A stretch of 64,000 nt of DNA from Runella slithyformis DSM 19594 (GTDB lineage: Bacteria; Bacteroidota; Bacteroidia; Cytophagales; Spirosomataceae), in contig NC_015703.1 in the NCBI RefSeq assembly GCF_000218895.1, positions 4,787,001 to 4,851,000 on the forward strand, written 5' to 3'. A program made the position numbers and the translations under genes. Positions 9,178-16,611 of this stretch are shown one piece after another (position 1 is the first letter of the stretch; every line of letters begins with the position of its first letter). The notes beneath the pieces are model-generated. The model saw nothing but the letters and a program-made list of their open reading frames with translations. It was not told the origin of the DNA and did no database searches.

Positions 9178-9240
9178 AAAAAAGAACCTCCTTGTAATTT
9201 TGAGAGTCACTACAAACTCAAAAACAGGGAGGTCTTTTTA
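9178..9240 (+). promoter_or_regulatory. Leader hairpin sequestering the transposase ribosome-binding site
   Basis: Left arm 9178-9191 (AAAAAAGAACCTCC) pairs with 9228-9239 (GGAGGTCTTTTT, one bulged A). An inner stem pairs TTTTGAG (9198-9204) with CTCAAAA (9217-9223). The GGGAGG at 9227-9232 is the only strong Shine-Dalgarno sequence near a start in this part of the window and is buried in the outer stem, just before the ATG at 9240. Such structures in other IS elements block translation of read-through transcripts; the same role here is inferred. Confidence 0.6.
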
Positions 9241-10586
9241 TGTTCAGAACAATACTGCAAAACAAGGATAAAAACGCTTCAAAGTCAAGAGCTTCAGACT
9301 TCATTTTAGAACGGGGGCATCGGTATCTTCACCCACTTCAACTTCGCTTAGATGCCCTGATTGATACTCGTTTGGTGAGTACATTCTATGACTTATTTAT
9401 GGCGATATTGGTGTTTCGTCACAACAGGATGGGGCTGTTATTGAGCGAGTTAGGCGGGTATATTTGTGGATTATCGCACGCCCCGGCGGGTACGAAGCGT
9501 ATCAGCAATTTACTTCGATGTAAAAAATGGTCTTCCACATTGATTGATGACTTTTTCTTTGAACGTAGCCGTGAGCGAATTAAGTCCTTACAATCCAATG
9601 GTCAACGTCCTTTACTGCTGTGGGATGAGAGTAAGATTGAAAAGAGTGAATCATGGTTTTTGGAAGGCTTATGCAGTGTGGAAAGCAGTAAAGGCAAAAG
9701 ATTGACCAAAATAAGAAAAGGCTTTTATAAGCCACCTACTCAACGCATTTGTGTGCCCGGCTTTCATTGGACAGCTACCCTTTTGTCAGCTTTGGGACAA
9801 ACTCCAAGTGTATGTCAGATGAGTTGGTGGACATCAAGGGGTAAATATCAGGAAGTAGGGACCAACATTATCTTTCGGATGCTCAAAAAGCTCCATAAAA
9901 CCATTGGAAGCAGCGTTCTGCATGTGTTAGACCGAGGTTATGCCAATGCCTGGACGATTGAATGGATGAATGAGTTTAAACAGGACTTTTTAGTTCGTTG
10001 GAAGAAAACACATCTATTATGCCATTCTGAAAAAGGAACCAAACAGACTCATTTATTAGCTCGCTCTTTCAAAGCAGTGGGGCGTAAAATGCTTCGTGAT
10101 AACCAACGCAAAATCAGTAAGTATGTCACGATCGCTTACACACAGGTCACTCACGCTGATTTCAAAGATAAATCCCTATGGCTCATTATCGTACGTGACA
10201 AAAAAAGTTTACAGCCCCCTATGTATCTGCTAACCTCCATTGCCATTACCAATACTCGATTGGCTTGGGAGATGTGTCATTCTTATATGCATCGCTGGAA
10301 TATAGAGCAAACCTTTAGATGTAGTAAAGCCGAATTGGGTATGGAGTCACCCAGGCTTTGGTTCTGGGAAAATAGACTCAAATTACTTGCTATTGTAGCA
10401 TTAGTCTATGATTTTCTGCTGATGTTATTGAGAAATTGGAGCCATTGGATTCCGCTTTTTCTCAGACATTGGTGCCATAGAACAGGAAATCGGTACCGAA
10501 ACGCTTCGATACCGATTTACAGATTAAGACTCGCCATCTCCCACGTGCTTTACACTGCTTGTTGCGCTTGCCAAACTTCGGGATGA
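9240..10586 (+). CDS. IS4-family DDE transposase
   Basis: 448-residue transposase. DDE residues fit D in LLLWDESKIEKS, D in LHVLDRGYANAW, and E in the IS4 signature Y-x2-R-x3-E-x6-K, read as YMHRWNIEQTFRCSK. The frame is uninterrupted from ATG to stop, and the TGA lies inside the right inverted repeat (GGGATGACTCATG), so the last codons use repeat sequence. The GGGAGG ribosome-binding site is sequestered in the leader hairpin. The protein is probably active, judging by intact length, motifs and perfect termini. Confidence 0.93.
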   Translation: MFRTILQNKDKNASKSRASDFILERGHRYLHPLQLRLDALIDTRLVSTFYDLFMAILVFRHNRMGLLLSELGGYICGLSHAPAGTKRISNLLRCKKWSSTLIDDFFFERSRERIKSLQSNGQRPLLLWDESKIEKSESWFLEGLCSVESSKGKRLTKIRKGFYKPPTQRICVPGFHWTATLLSALGQTPSVCQMSWWTSRGKYQEVGTNIIFRMLKKLHKTIGSSVLHVLDRGYANAWTIEWMNEFKQDFLVRWKKTHLLCHSEKGTKQTHLLARSFKAVGRKMLRDNQRKISKYVTIAYTQVTHADFKDKSLWLIIVRDKKSLQPPMYLLTSIAITNTRLAWEMCHSYMHRWNIEQTFRCSKAELGMESPRLWFWENRLKLLAIVALVYDFLLMLLRNWSHWIPLFLRHWCHRTGNRYRNASIPIYRLRLAISHVLYTACCACQTSG

Positions 10587-10696
10587 CTCATGTTTGTGTT
10601 AGATTAAACTGTATAGGTTCATTCTGTCAGCATCTCCTGCAAACCTATCGTATCAGCACACCTCAAGGTTTTTTATCAAACATTCTATTTATTCCG

Positions 10697-10704
10697 TACT
10701 TTTG
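10697..10704 (+). promoter_or_regulatory. Putative aspS promoter, -7 box
   Basis: TACTTTTG matches TAnnTTTG, 38 bases before the aspS ATG and outside the IS element. This suggests aspS kept its own promoter despite the upstream insertion. The -33 position holds only a TTTA. Confidence 0.5.
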
Positions 10705-10741
10705 CGGCACTTTTTAAAGAAAATAAGAAATAGACTTTTGT

Positions 10742-12499
10742 ATGCTTAGAACGCACACTTGCGGAGAACTCCGTATTTCAGATGTCAGTAAAGAAGTAAT
10801 CCTCAGCGGTTGGGTACAACGTACGCGCGACAAAGGAGGTATGATTTGGATTGACCTGCGCGACCGTTACGGGATCACCCAGTTAATGCTCGAAGAAGGC
10901 AAAACCGCTCCCGAGATTATTGCACAGGCCCGTAATTTAGGCCGTGAGTTTGTGGTACAGGCCACGGGCGTGGTGACCGAGCGCTTTGCCAAAAATGATA
11001 AAATGGCCACGGGAGATATTGAAATCAAACTGACGGGGCTGACGGTTTTAAATTCGGCCAAACTGCCTCCTTTTCAGATCGAAGATAAAACCGACGGCGG
11101 GGATGAACTGCGCCTCAAGTACCGCTATCTTGACCTGCGTCGTGATATTGTGCGCAAGAACCTGGAATTGCGGCATAAAGTGGCTCAACAGACGCGGTTG
11201 TACATGGACGCTCAGCAATTTATCGAAGTCGAAACCCCCGTTTTGATCAAGTCAACCCCCGAAGGAGCGCGTGATTTTGTGGTACCGAGCCGAATGAATC
11301 CCGGTGAGTTTTATGCGTTGCCGCAGTCGCCGCAAACGTTCAAGCAATTATTGATGGTGTCGGGATTTGATCGGTATTATCAGATCGTAAAATGTTTCCG
11401 TGACGAAGATCTGCGAGCCGATCGCCAGCCCGAATTTACGCAGATAGACTGTGAAATGTCGTTTGTTACGCAGGAAGATATCCTGCAAATGTTTGAAGGG
11501 CTGATTCGTCATTTATTTAAAGCCGTAAAAGGGATTGAATTGCCGGAAGTGCCGCGCATGACCTACGCCAATGCCATGAAAAAATACGGCTCCGATAAAC
11601 CCGATATTCGTTTTGGAATGGAGTTCGTAGAGTTGAAAGGCGATACGGACCTTGTTTTGGGTAAAAATTTCGGGTTGTTTGATTCCGCCGAATTAGTAGC
11701 CGGCGTTTGTGCCAAAGGCTGTGCTGAATACACGCGTAAGCAAATGGATGAGCTCACAGACTGGGTCAAACGACCGCAAATTGGAGCCAAAGGGTTGATC
11801 TATGTGCGCTACAATACCGACGGAACTCTTAAATCATCCGTTGATAAGTTTTACGGTGAGGACGATTTGAAGCAATGGGCGGAAGCGTTTGGGGCACAGC
11901 CGGGCGATTTGATGCTCATCATGGCCGGAGAAGCTAATAAAACACGTAAGCAACTGAATGAACTCCGTTTGGAAATGGGCAGTCGTTTAGGGTTGCGTAA
12001 TTCTGATGATTATAAAGTACTGTGGGTAGTTGATTTTCCATTGTTGGAGTACGGCGAAGAAGAACAGCGCTGGTTTGCCATGCACCACCCCTTTACGAGT
12101 CCGAAGCCGGAAGATATTCCGCTGCTGACGACCGATTTGGGCGCGGTACGGGCCAATGCGTACGATATGGTCATCAACGGGACGGAAGTAGGAGGTGGAT
12201 CAGTACGGATTTTCCAACGTCCGCTGCAAATGCAGATGTTTGAAATTCTCGGCTTTAGCCCCGAAGAAGCCAAAGCACAGTTTGGCTTCCTGATGGAAGC
12301 GTTTGAATTCGGCGCGCCGCCGCACGCAGGTATTGCTTTTGGATTTGACCGCCTGTGCTCTATTTTCGGCGGTGTGGATTCCATCCGCGATTTCATTGCT
12401 TTCCCTAAAAACAATTCCGGGCGTGATGTCATGATCGATTCTCCTTCTACCATTGACCAAAAACAATTGGATGAATTGAAGATCGCGACGAAGGCGTAA
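10742..12499 (+). CDS. aspS: Aspartyl-tRNA synthetase, bacterial type
   Basis: Cytoplasmic class II synthetase charging tRNA-Asp, 585 residues, the usual bacterial length. An N-terminal OB-fold anticodon domain is seen at about 15-105 ([20 protein letters not shown]). The catalytic core has motif 2 at [18 protein letters not shown]. An inserted GAD domain lies at about 290-410, and motif 3 near the C-terminus is [15 protein letters not shown]. The start ATG directly opens [11 protein letters not shown] as expected. A small coiled-coil gene follows 43 bases downstream and may be co-transcribed up to the terminator at 12856. Confidence 0.97.
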   Translation: MLRTHTCGELRISDVSKEVILSGWVQRTRDKGGMIWIDLRDRYGITQLMLEEGKTAPEIIAQARNLGREFVVQATGVVTERFAKNDKMATGDIEIKLTGLTVLNSAKLPPFQIEDKTDGGDELRLKYRYLDLRRDIVRKNLELRHKVAQQTRLYMDAQQFIEVETPVLIKSTPEGARDFVVPSRMNPGEFYALPQSPQTFKQLLMVSGFDRYYQIVKCFRDEDLRADRQPEFTQIDCEMSFVTQEDILQMFEGLIRHLFKAVKGIELPEVPRMTYANAMKKYGSDKPDIRFGMEFVELKGDTDLVLGKNFGLFDSAELVAGVCAKGCAEYTRKQMDELTDWVKRPQIGAKGLIYVRYNTDGTLKSSVDKFYGEDDLKQWAEAFGAQPGDLMLIMAGEANKTRKQLNELRLEMGSRLGLRNSDDYKVLWVVDFPLLEYGEEEQRWFAMHHPFTSPKPEDIPLLTTDLGAVRANAYDMVINGTEVGGGSVRIFQRPLQMQMFEILGFSPEEAKAQFGFLMEAFEFGAPPHAGIAFGFDRLCSIFGGVDSIRDFIAFPKNNSGRDVMIDSPSTIDQKQLDELKIATKA

Positions 12500-12542
12500 C
12501 TCAAAAAGAATTTATTATCTTTCTGAAAAATAAAGTAATCGC

Positions 12543-12836
12543 ATGACTGACCGTGAGAGATTGGCTCAATTGGAAGAGATTGTTGCCGAAATGTTGAACA
12601 AGCAGGATTTGCTTGCCGAAGATATGACCAGCCTCAATATTAAAATGGCATCTCTCAATTCGGAGATGGCACTTTTGAAGGCTAAAATATCCCGAATGGA
12701 GACAAAACTTGATCGTGTAGAAGCAAAGCAAAATGAACAAGCCCTACGATTGGCCGAATTCCAAAAAGATGTAGAAGTAGGACAGGCAGAGCTTGGTAAC
12801 GGAATTGAAGCAATTTTGACTATTTTGAAAAAATAG
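12543..12836 (+). CDS. Small coiled-coil protein, function unknown
   Basis: 97-residue hydrophilic protein with heptad-like spacing of L/I/M throughout (RERLAQLEEIVAEML, LNIKMASLNSEMALLKAKIS, METKLDRVEAKQNEQALRL). It is predicted to be one long coiled coil without signal peptide or membrane segment. I recognise no family. It follows aspS by 43 bases and ends just before a strong terminator, so it may be the second gene of an aspS transcript. The uniform heptads and sensible start/stop make it a likely real gene. Confidence 0.7.
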   Translation: MTDRERLAQLEEIVAEMLNKQDLLAEDMTSLNIKMASLNSEMALLKAKISRMETKLDRVEAKQNEQALRLAEFQKDVEVGQAELGNGIEAILTILKK

Positions 12837-12855
12837 ATTTAATGCTTATTTGTAG

Positions 12856-12890
12856 AAAGAACTCCACACTTTTTGGGTGGAGTTCTTTTT
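12856..12890 (+). terminator. Rho-independent terminator after aspS/coiled-coil gene
   Basis: AAAGAACTCCAC (12856-12867) pairs perfectly with GTGGAGTTCTTT (12877-12888), followed by further T residues. Confidence 0.92.
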
Positions 12891-13021
12891 ATTTAACGAT
12901 TAAAAATTGAACTCTGCGTCATAAATTGCACCTTTCGTCCCATTTTTGGGGAGCCGTACAATAATTTTGTTCAACTTCAAGTTTATAAAACGTTCGTTTT
13001 AACAGCCAAATACGCCTATCT

Positions 13022-14185
13022 ATGCGCATCTTTGATCAAATCAAAGCCTATTTTAGCCCCGATAACTTCAAAAAAGACCCTGAATTAGTGTCGTTTGCGG
13101 AGTTGGAGCCTCCTAAAGTTGAAGCACCCACACAGACATCGGAAGTACTGAAAAGCACCTTACCGACCGTCGTTCCGCAACTGCGTATCCTGCCCGATGA
13201 AACTCCTGCCCAAACCCATTCGTGGGATTTTACACAGTCCTTACCCTCTATACCCGTTGAATTGCCGGCATGGCTGGAAGATGAGACATTATTACGGGAC
13301 GAAGGCGTTATTTTCGGGCTCTCAGAATCGAAGCCTGAAGAAAAAGTGGCCATCATCAGAAGCTATTTTGTGCATCAAACGGCTGATTTAGAGCTGGATG
13401 TAGAACGGCACGGGGAAAGGATACAGGAATTGAATTTGTTTATCGAACAAAAAGAAACCCGTATCAATGAGTTGAAAGAAAAGACTGCCGAACTGGACGC
13501 CCGCGGGCATGAAGGAGAGCACCAACTGCCCCGAACCGTCGTTGGGCTGGTGTTCTCAACGGCCATGTGCGTCGGCAATTATTTTTTAATCGATGATACT
13601 TTGCGGCCTTTGTACCCTAACAGTCAGTGGATTGCGATCGGGGTTTTTCTGGCAGGAATGTTTAACTTATTCGGTCGCGTCTCGCTTTTTCACGATACCG
13701 ACAGCAACGTTTCGTGGCGGAGATTGCTGGAAGAGGTTGGTATGCCTTTTGCAGCGGCGCTTTTTGTGTTTGTGCAGGCATTGCAGCACCAGACCGTTTG
13801 GCGGGCGGTGGCTCTCTTTGTGTTTGTGTTCTTTTTGTTTCTGTTTGCCGGTAAATTACTGCTGAGCAACATCACCGTACTTCGCAATGACCTGCGAATA
13901 TGGCTGACGGGAGCAAATATGAAAAAAGAAAAAATGACCAAAACCGAAACCTGGGAAGAGGAAACAAACCGTTTGAAAACGGAAATTGATGAATTGCGTA
14001 TTCAGAAATGGCAAATAGTACCTGTTCTGAATCGGGCAGAAGCCGAGTTGGCACGGGTAAACGCCCGACGGGATGCGCTCATCAAACTGTTTGAAAGTGA
14101 ATTTTACCTGGCCCGACAGATGCGTGACCGATTGACGGAACGCCAGCTGAGAGCTATTCAGTCGACCGGCAGAAGCCAATCATAA
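13022..14185 (+). CDS. Uncharacterised membrane protein with coiled coils (first of a pair)
   Basis: 387 residues. Residues 1-105 are hydrophilic and proline-rich, without signal peptide. Residues about 120-162 are a charged coiled coil (RIQELNLFIEQKETRINELK). Four hydrophobic segments follow at about 172-190, 202-220, 239-255 and 260-281. Residues about 300-375 are a second charged coiled coil (LKTEIDELRIQKWQIVP, LARVNARRDALIKL). Both coiled coils probably face the cytoplasm, given an even number of membrane spans. I recognise no family. It lies after a terminator and 48 bases before a second gene of the same architecture, so the two probably form an operon and a complex. Neither Walker motifs nor catalytic signatures are visible. 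Confidence 0.8.
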   Translation: MRIFDQIKAYFSPDNFKKDPELVSFAELEPPKVEAPTQTSEVLKSTLPTVVPQLRILPDETPAQTHSWDFTQSLPSIPVELPAWLEDETLLRDEGVIFGLSESKPEEKVAIIRSYFVHQTADLELDVERHGERIQELNLFIEQKETRINELKEKTAELDARGHEGEHQLPRTVVGLVFSTAMCVGNYFLIDDTLRPLYPNSQWIAIGVFLAGMFNLFGRVSLFHDTDSNVSWRRLLEEVGMPFAAALFVFVQALQHQTVWRAVALFVFVFFLFLFAGKLLLSNITVLRNDLRIWLTGANMKKEKMTKTETWEEETNRLKTEIDELRIQKWQIVPVLNRAEAELARVNARRDALIKLFESEFYLARQMRDRLTERQLRAIQSTGRSQS

Positions 14186-14233
14186 GTGATTGATATAAAA
14201 TTAGTTGTACTTTCTGATAAAACATAGAAAGCC

Positions 14234-15661
14234 ATGCAGGAAACAAATAAAGATCATACCGAAGAACCGGATTTTCAACACGGCTACCACAGCGGAATCG
14301 AAGGTTCGGAAAATCGTAATCCGTACGAAAGCTATCTGTCAAGCCAAATTCATTATAACTGGCTGGCACAACGTATCGACGACCGGCGCAATGACATTCA
14401 GCGCATCGACAAAGAGATCGAAGAAACGGCCGTAAAACGCAAAACGGCGTATGACCGTTTGCAGGAATTTGTGCAACGTGTGATCAAAGCCACCAAGCGT
14501 GTAACGGAGCTGACGGCTCAACGCGATGCCGTTGATGCCGAAACCGAGGCTTTACGCAACCGTCGGAAAGAAACACAGTCGGAGTATTCGCTGTTGGCGG
14601 GTTTCTTTTTCTTTTTTGCCGGGGCAGCCTTTGTGTTTGGGGATTTGATCATCTCCCACGAAATTGTGGCCTATGCGCTTAATATTCGCAACAACAACGA
14701 AGCCTGGGCATTTGCTATTGGTTTGGCCATGATCTCAATTTTATTGAAACCTGCCTACGATCGACTGATCGAAAAACCTTACGTTGACCAACATACGCAG
14801 CAGTCGCGTACGCGGTATGCGTGGTTTAAGGTGGGTTTGGCCATTTTTGCCATCATCACCCTCGGTATTTTGGGTTGGTTCCGTTATGAGGCGTATCGTA
14901 CGGACAAACTGAAGGAGGCCATCAACAAATCGGTTAAAAATCTCCAATTGGGTGCCACGCCGCTTGATCCCAACAGCACCATTACGCCGCAGGAACAGCA
15001 GGCATTGCTGCAAAAGATTGAGCAGCAGATACTTCGCTCCGATGAGCTGAACTTAGGCTTGGTCAACAGCCCCTGGGCGCTGGCGTCGTTTGTCTTGAGC
15101 GGAATTCTGTTTGCGTTGGCAGGGGCAGTTTCGCTCGGTATGGCGCTGCCGGTATTGCAGAATTTCTGGTACCGCTGGCTGCAAATCGACCCTCGTCTAT
15201 GGCGCTTGAGCCGTCGACGTCGTAAGCTGAACAAACAATTGCAGGAGGCGGATAAAGAGTTGGCCGAAGAAACTACCCAAAAAGACATTCTGGAGCATGA
15301 GCTTCAGCAATATCAAACCTTGGATGATCTGCGGGCCGAGCGTACCAAAATGCGCAATGACTTGGACGAACTCATCGAATCGACGCGTTTGGCGCAGACC
15401 GACAGCCGCATCGCTTCATTCAATGACGGCTACGCCAAAGGGGAGATAGCCCGCGAAATGATGAACGAAGAGGAGTTTACGCAATTCCGCAATTCAATGC
15501 TCAATACCCATAATTTGGCCGTAAAAGCCTCATCTTCCGCCGACCGGAGTATGAATTACGGCAATGGAAATAACGGAAACGGCAAACGCACCAACGGCTT
15601 GCGCCCGCACCAAATGATCCGGAAGATGATTACGGATGGTTTGGATGGAGAGAAGGAGTAA
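14234..15661 (+). CDS. Uncharacterised membrane protein with coiled coils (second of a pair)
   Basis: 475 residues. An N-terminal charged coiled coil covers about 40-118 (RIDDRRNDIQRIDKEIEE, VTELTAQRDAVDAETEALR). Membrane segments are at about 119-140, 157-174, 197-215 and 282-308, with a soluble loop (220-280) between the last two. A long R/K/E-rich coiled coil runs about 320-400, and the C-terminal tail has a Gly/Asn stretch. The layout mirrors the preceding gene, suggesting paralogues or partners. The last 26 codons (15584-15661) are repeated at 21886-21963 with only synonymous changes. No family recognised. Confidence 0.8.
   Translation: MQETNKDHTEEPDFQHGYHSGIEGSENRNPYESYLSSQIHYNWLAQRIDDRRNDIQRIDKEIEETAVKRKTAYDRLQEFVQRVIKATKRVTELTAQRDAVDAETEALRNRRKETQSEYSLLAGFFFFFAGAAFVFGDLIISHEIVAYALNIRNNNEAWAFAIGLAMISILLKPAYDRLIEKPYVDQHTQQSRTRYAWFKVGLAIFAIITLGILGWFRYEAYRTDKLKEAINKSVKNLQLGATPLDPNSTITPQEQQALLQKIEQQILRSDELNLGLVNSPWALASFVLSGILFALAGAVSLGMALPVLQNFWYRWLQIDPRLWRLSRRRRKLNKQLQEADKELAEETTQKDILEHELQQYQTLDDLRAERTKMRNDLDELIESTRLAQTDSRIASFNDGYAKGEIAREMMNEEEFTQFRNSMLNTHNLAVKASSSADRSMNYGNGNNGNGKRTNGLRPHQMIRKMITDGLDGEKE
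15584..15661 (+). repeat. 78-bp direct repeat, copy 1 (3' end of the membrane gene)
   Basis: Matches 21886-21963 at 75 of 78 positions and ends exactly at the TAA stop. The three differences fall in CGC/CGT, TTG/CTG and ATC/ATT codons, all synonymous in the reading frame of the membrane gene. Sequences outside the 78 bases do not match. Confidence 0.9.
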
Positions 15662-15687
15662 TTTTTGAGTAGAAATAGAATAAAATC

Positions 15688-15720
15688 AAAACCCCGAAAG
15701 TTCGACGCTTTCGGGGTTTT
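15688..15720. terminator. Terminator hairpin after the membrane gene pair
   Basis: AAAACCCCGAAAG (15688-15700) and CTTTCGGGGTTTT (15708-15720) are perfect complements. The hairpin can serve both the plus-strand pair and the convergent minus-strand DUF4249 gene. Confidence 0.92.
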
Positions 15721-15770
15721 ATGTTTGGGTTAAAACTTTGTTTCTATAAGGGTCTGTGTTTATTTATGTA

Positions 15771-16607
15771 TCACCCTTTTATTTTGAATAATGTGTCTAA
15801 CCGATTGTACCCGCCAAAAATCCCTATTCCCCCTTCTATATTGTCAAATACGGGCTGGGGTTCGCGCAGGTTGGGAATTAAGTGATCAGTGTTGTTTTGC
15901 CAATTGCTGAAATCTTGGTAGGTTTTGAGATACTTGTACGTATTTTCATCTACTGCCTGATAAAAAACGGCAAGCGAAACTCTATCTGCTTTGAACGCAT
16001 TGATAACTCTGATTTCCATTTCATTGGCCTCTTTATCTTGACGGTCAAACAGGGTGTTGGTTGGTGTGCGTATGTAGGGTCCGATTGGATTGCCAATTTG
16101 AGACCTGAAAACAATATCTCTAAGTGAATAATTAAAAATATAATACCGGTTTTTTTCGCTGCTCGGCCAGTTGAACAGGGCAATAAAATCGTCGTTTACT
16201 TTCGATTGATTGACATTCGGGACAACCGGGTTGGGGGGAATTCGGCAGGAAGCATTACAAACCGTATTACCTACTTTGACTTGTAGCCTGTATTCTTTTT
16301 CAGGTTGAATATCAGCGATTTGACTGGATAGCGTATAGCACTTCCTCGAAGCATTGTAAGTAAACGCGGTCATGCGTATGCCATCAGATATAGTGACTTG
16401 TGCCTCCCGGATTACTGCCGAATCAGGGCGTAAAATGCTGCCCATTTCCTGACCTCTGTAAACATGAACGCACAAAACGGAGTCTTGGGGTGAAATAAAA
16501 GAGCTGATCGCGATAAGCTTATTCAATGGGATTCTTTCAATTTCTACCCCGCTTTCACAAGAACTTAATACCCCGGCCAGTAATGTTATGAATAGGATAC
16601 AGCGCAT
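15771..16607 (-). CDS. DUF4249-type outer-membrane-associated lipoprotein
   Basis: 278 residues with a lipoprotein signal peptide (lipobox LSSC at about residues 14-17). The N-terminal beta-rich part (IAISSFISPQDSVLCVHVYRG, then VTISDG and YTLSSQ) and the EYRLQVKV segment match the general pattern of DUF4249 proteins, which accompany TonB receptors in Cytophagales. It starts four bases after the stop of the TonB receptor gene and so is in its operon. It probably works at the outer membrane with that receptor; the ligand is unknown. It is shorter than the two DUF4249 proteins near 60 kb. Confidence 0.75.
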   Translation of the reverse strand: MRCILFITLLAGVLSSCESGVEIERIPLNKLIAISSFISPQDSVLCVHVYRGQEMGSILRPDSAVIREAQVTISDGIRMTAFTYNASRKCYTLSSQIADIQPEKEYRLQVKVGNTVCNASCRIPPNPVVPNVNQSKVNDDFIALFNWPSSEKNRYYIFNYSLRDIVFRSQIGNPIGPYIRTPTNTLFDRQDKEANEMEIRVINAFKADRVSLAVFYQAVDENTYKYLKTYQDFSNWQNNTDHLIPNLREPQPVFDNIEGGIGIFGGYNRLDTLFKIKG

Positions 16608-16611
16608 AGTT

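Larger units (their letters stand above)
9150..10595 (+). mobile_element. IS4-family insertion sequence, apparently intact
   Basis: Perfect 23-bp inverted repeats lie at 9150-9172 (AAACATGAGTCATCCCGAAG then TTT) and 10573-10595, enclosing one transposase gene. GTGTTA occurs on both sides (9142-9147 and 10596-10601) and may be the target duplication, though two bases (AT) separate the left copy from the repeat. The element lies between the cold-shock gene and aspS in plus orientation and carries no passenger gene. Confidence 0.92.

Noticed and set aside
12010-12504. 164-codon minus-strand frame over the aspS 3' end
   Set aside because: Antisense to the class II motif 3 region of aspS; no independent support.
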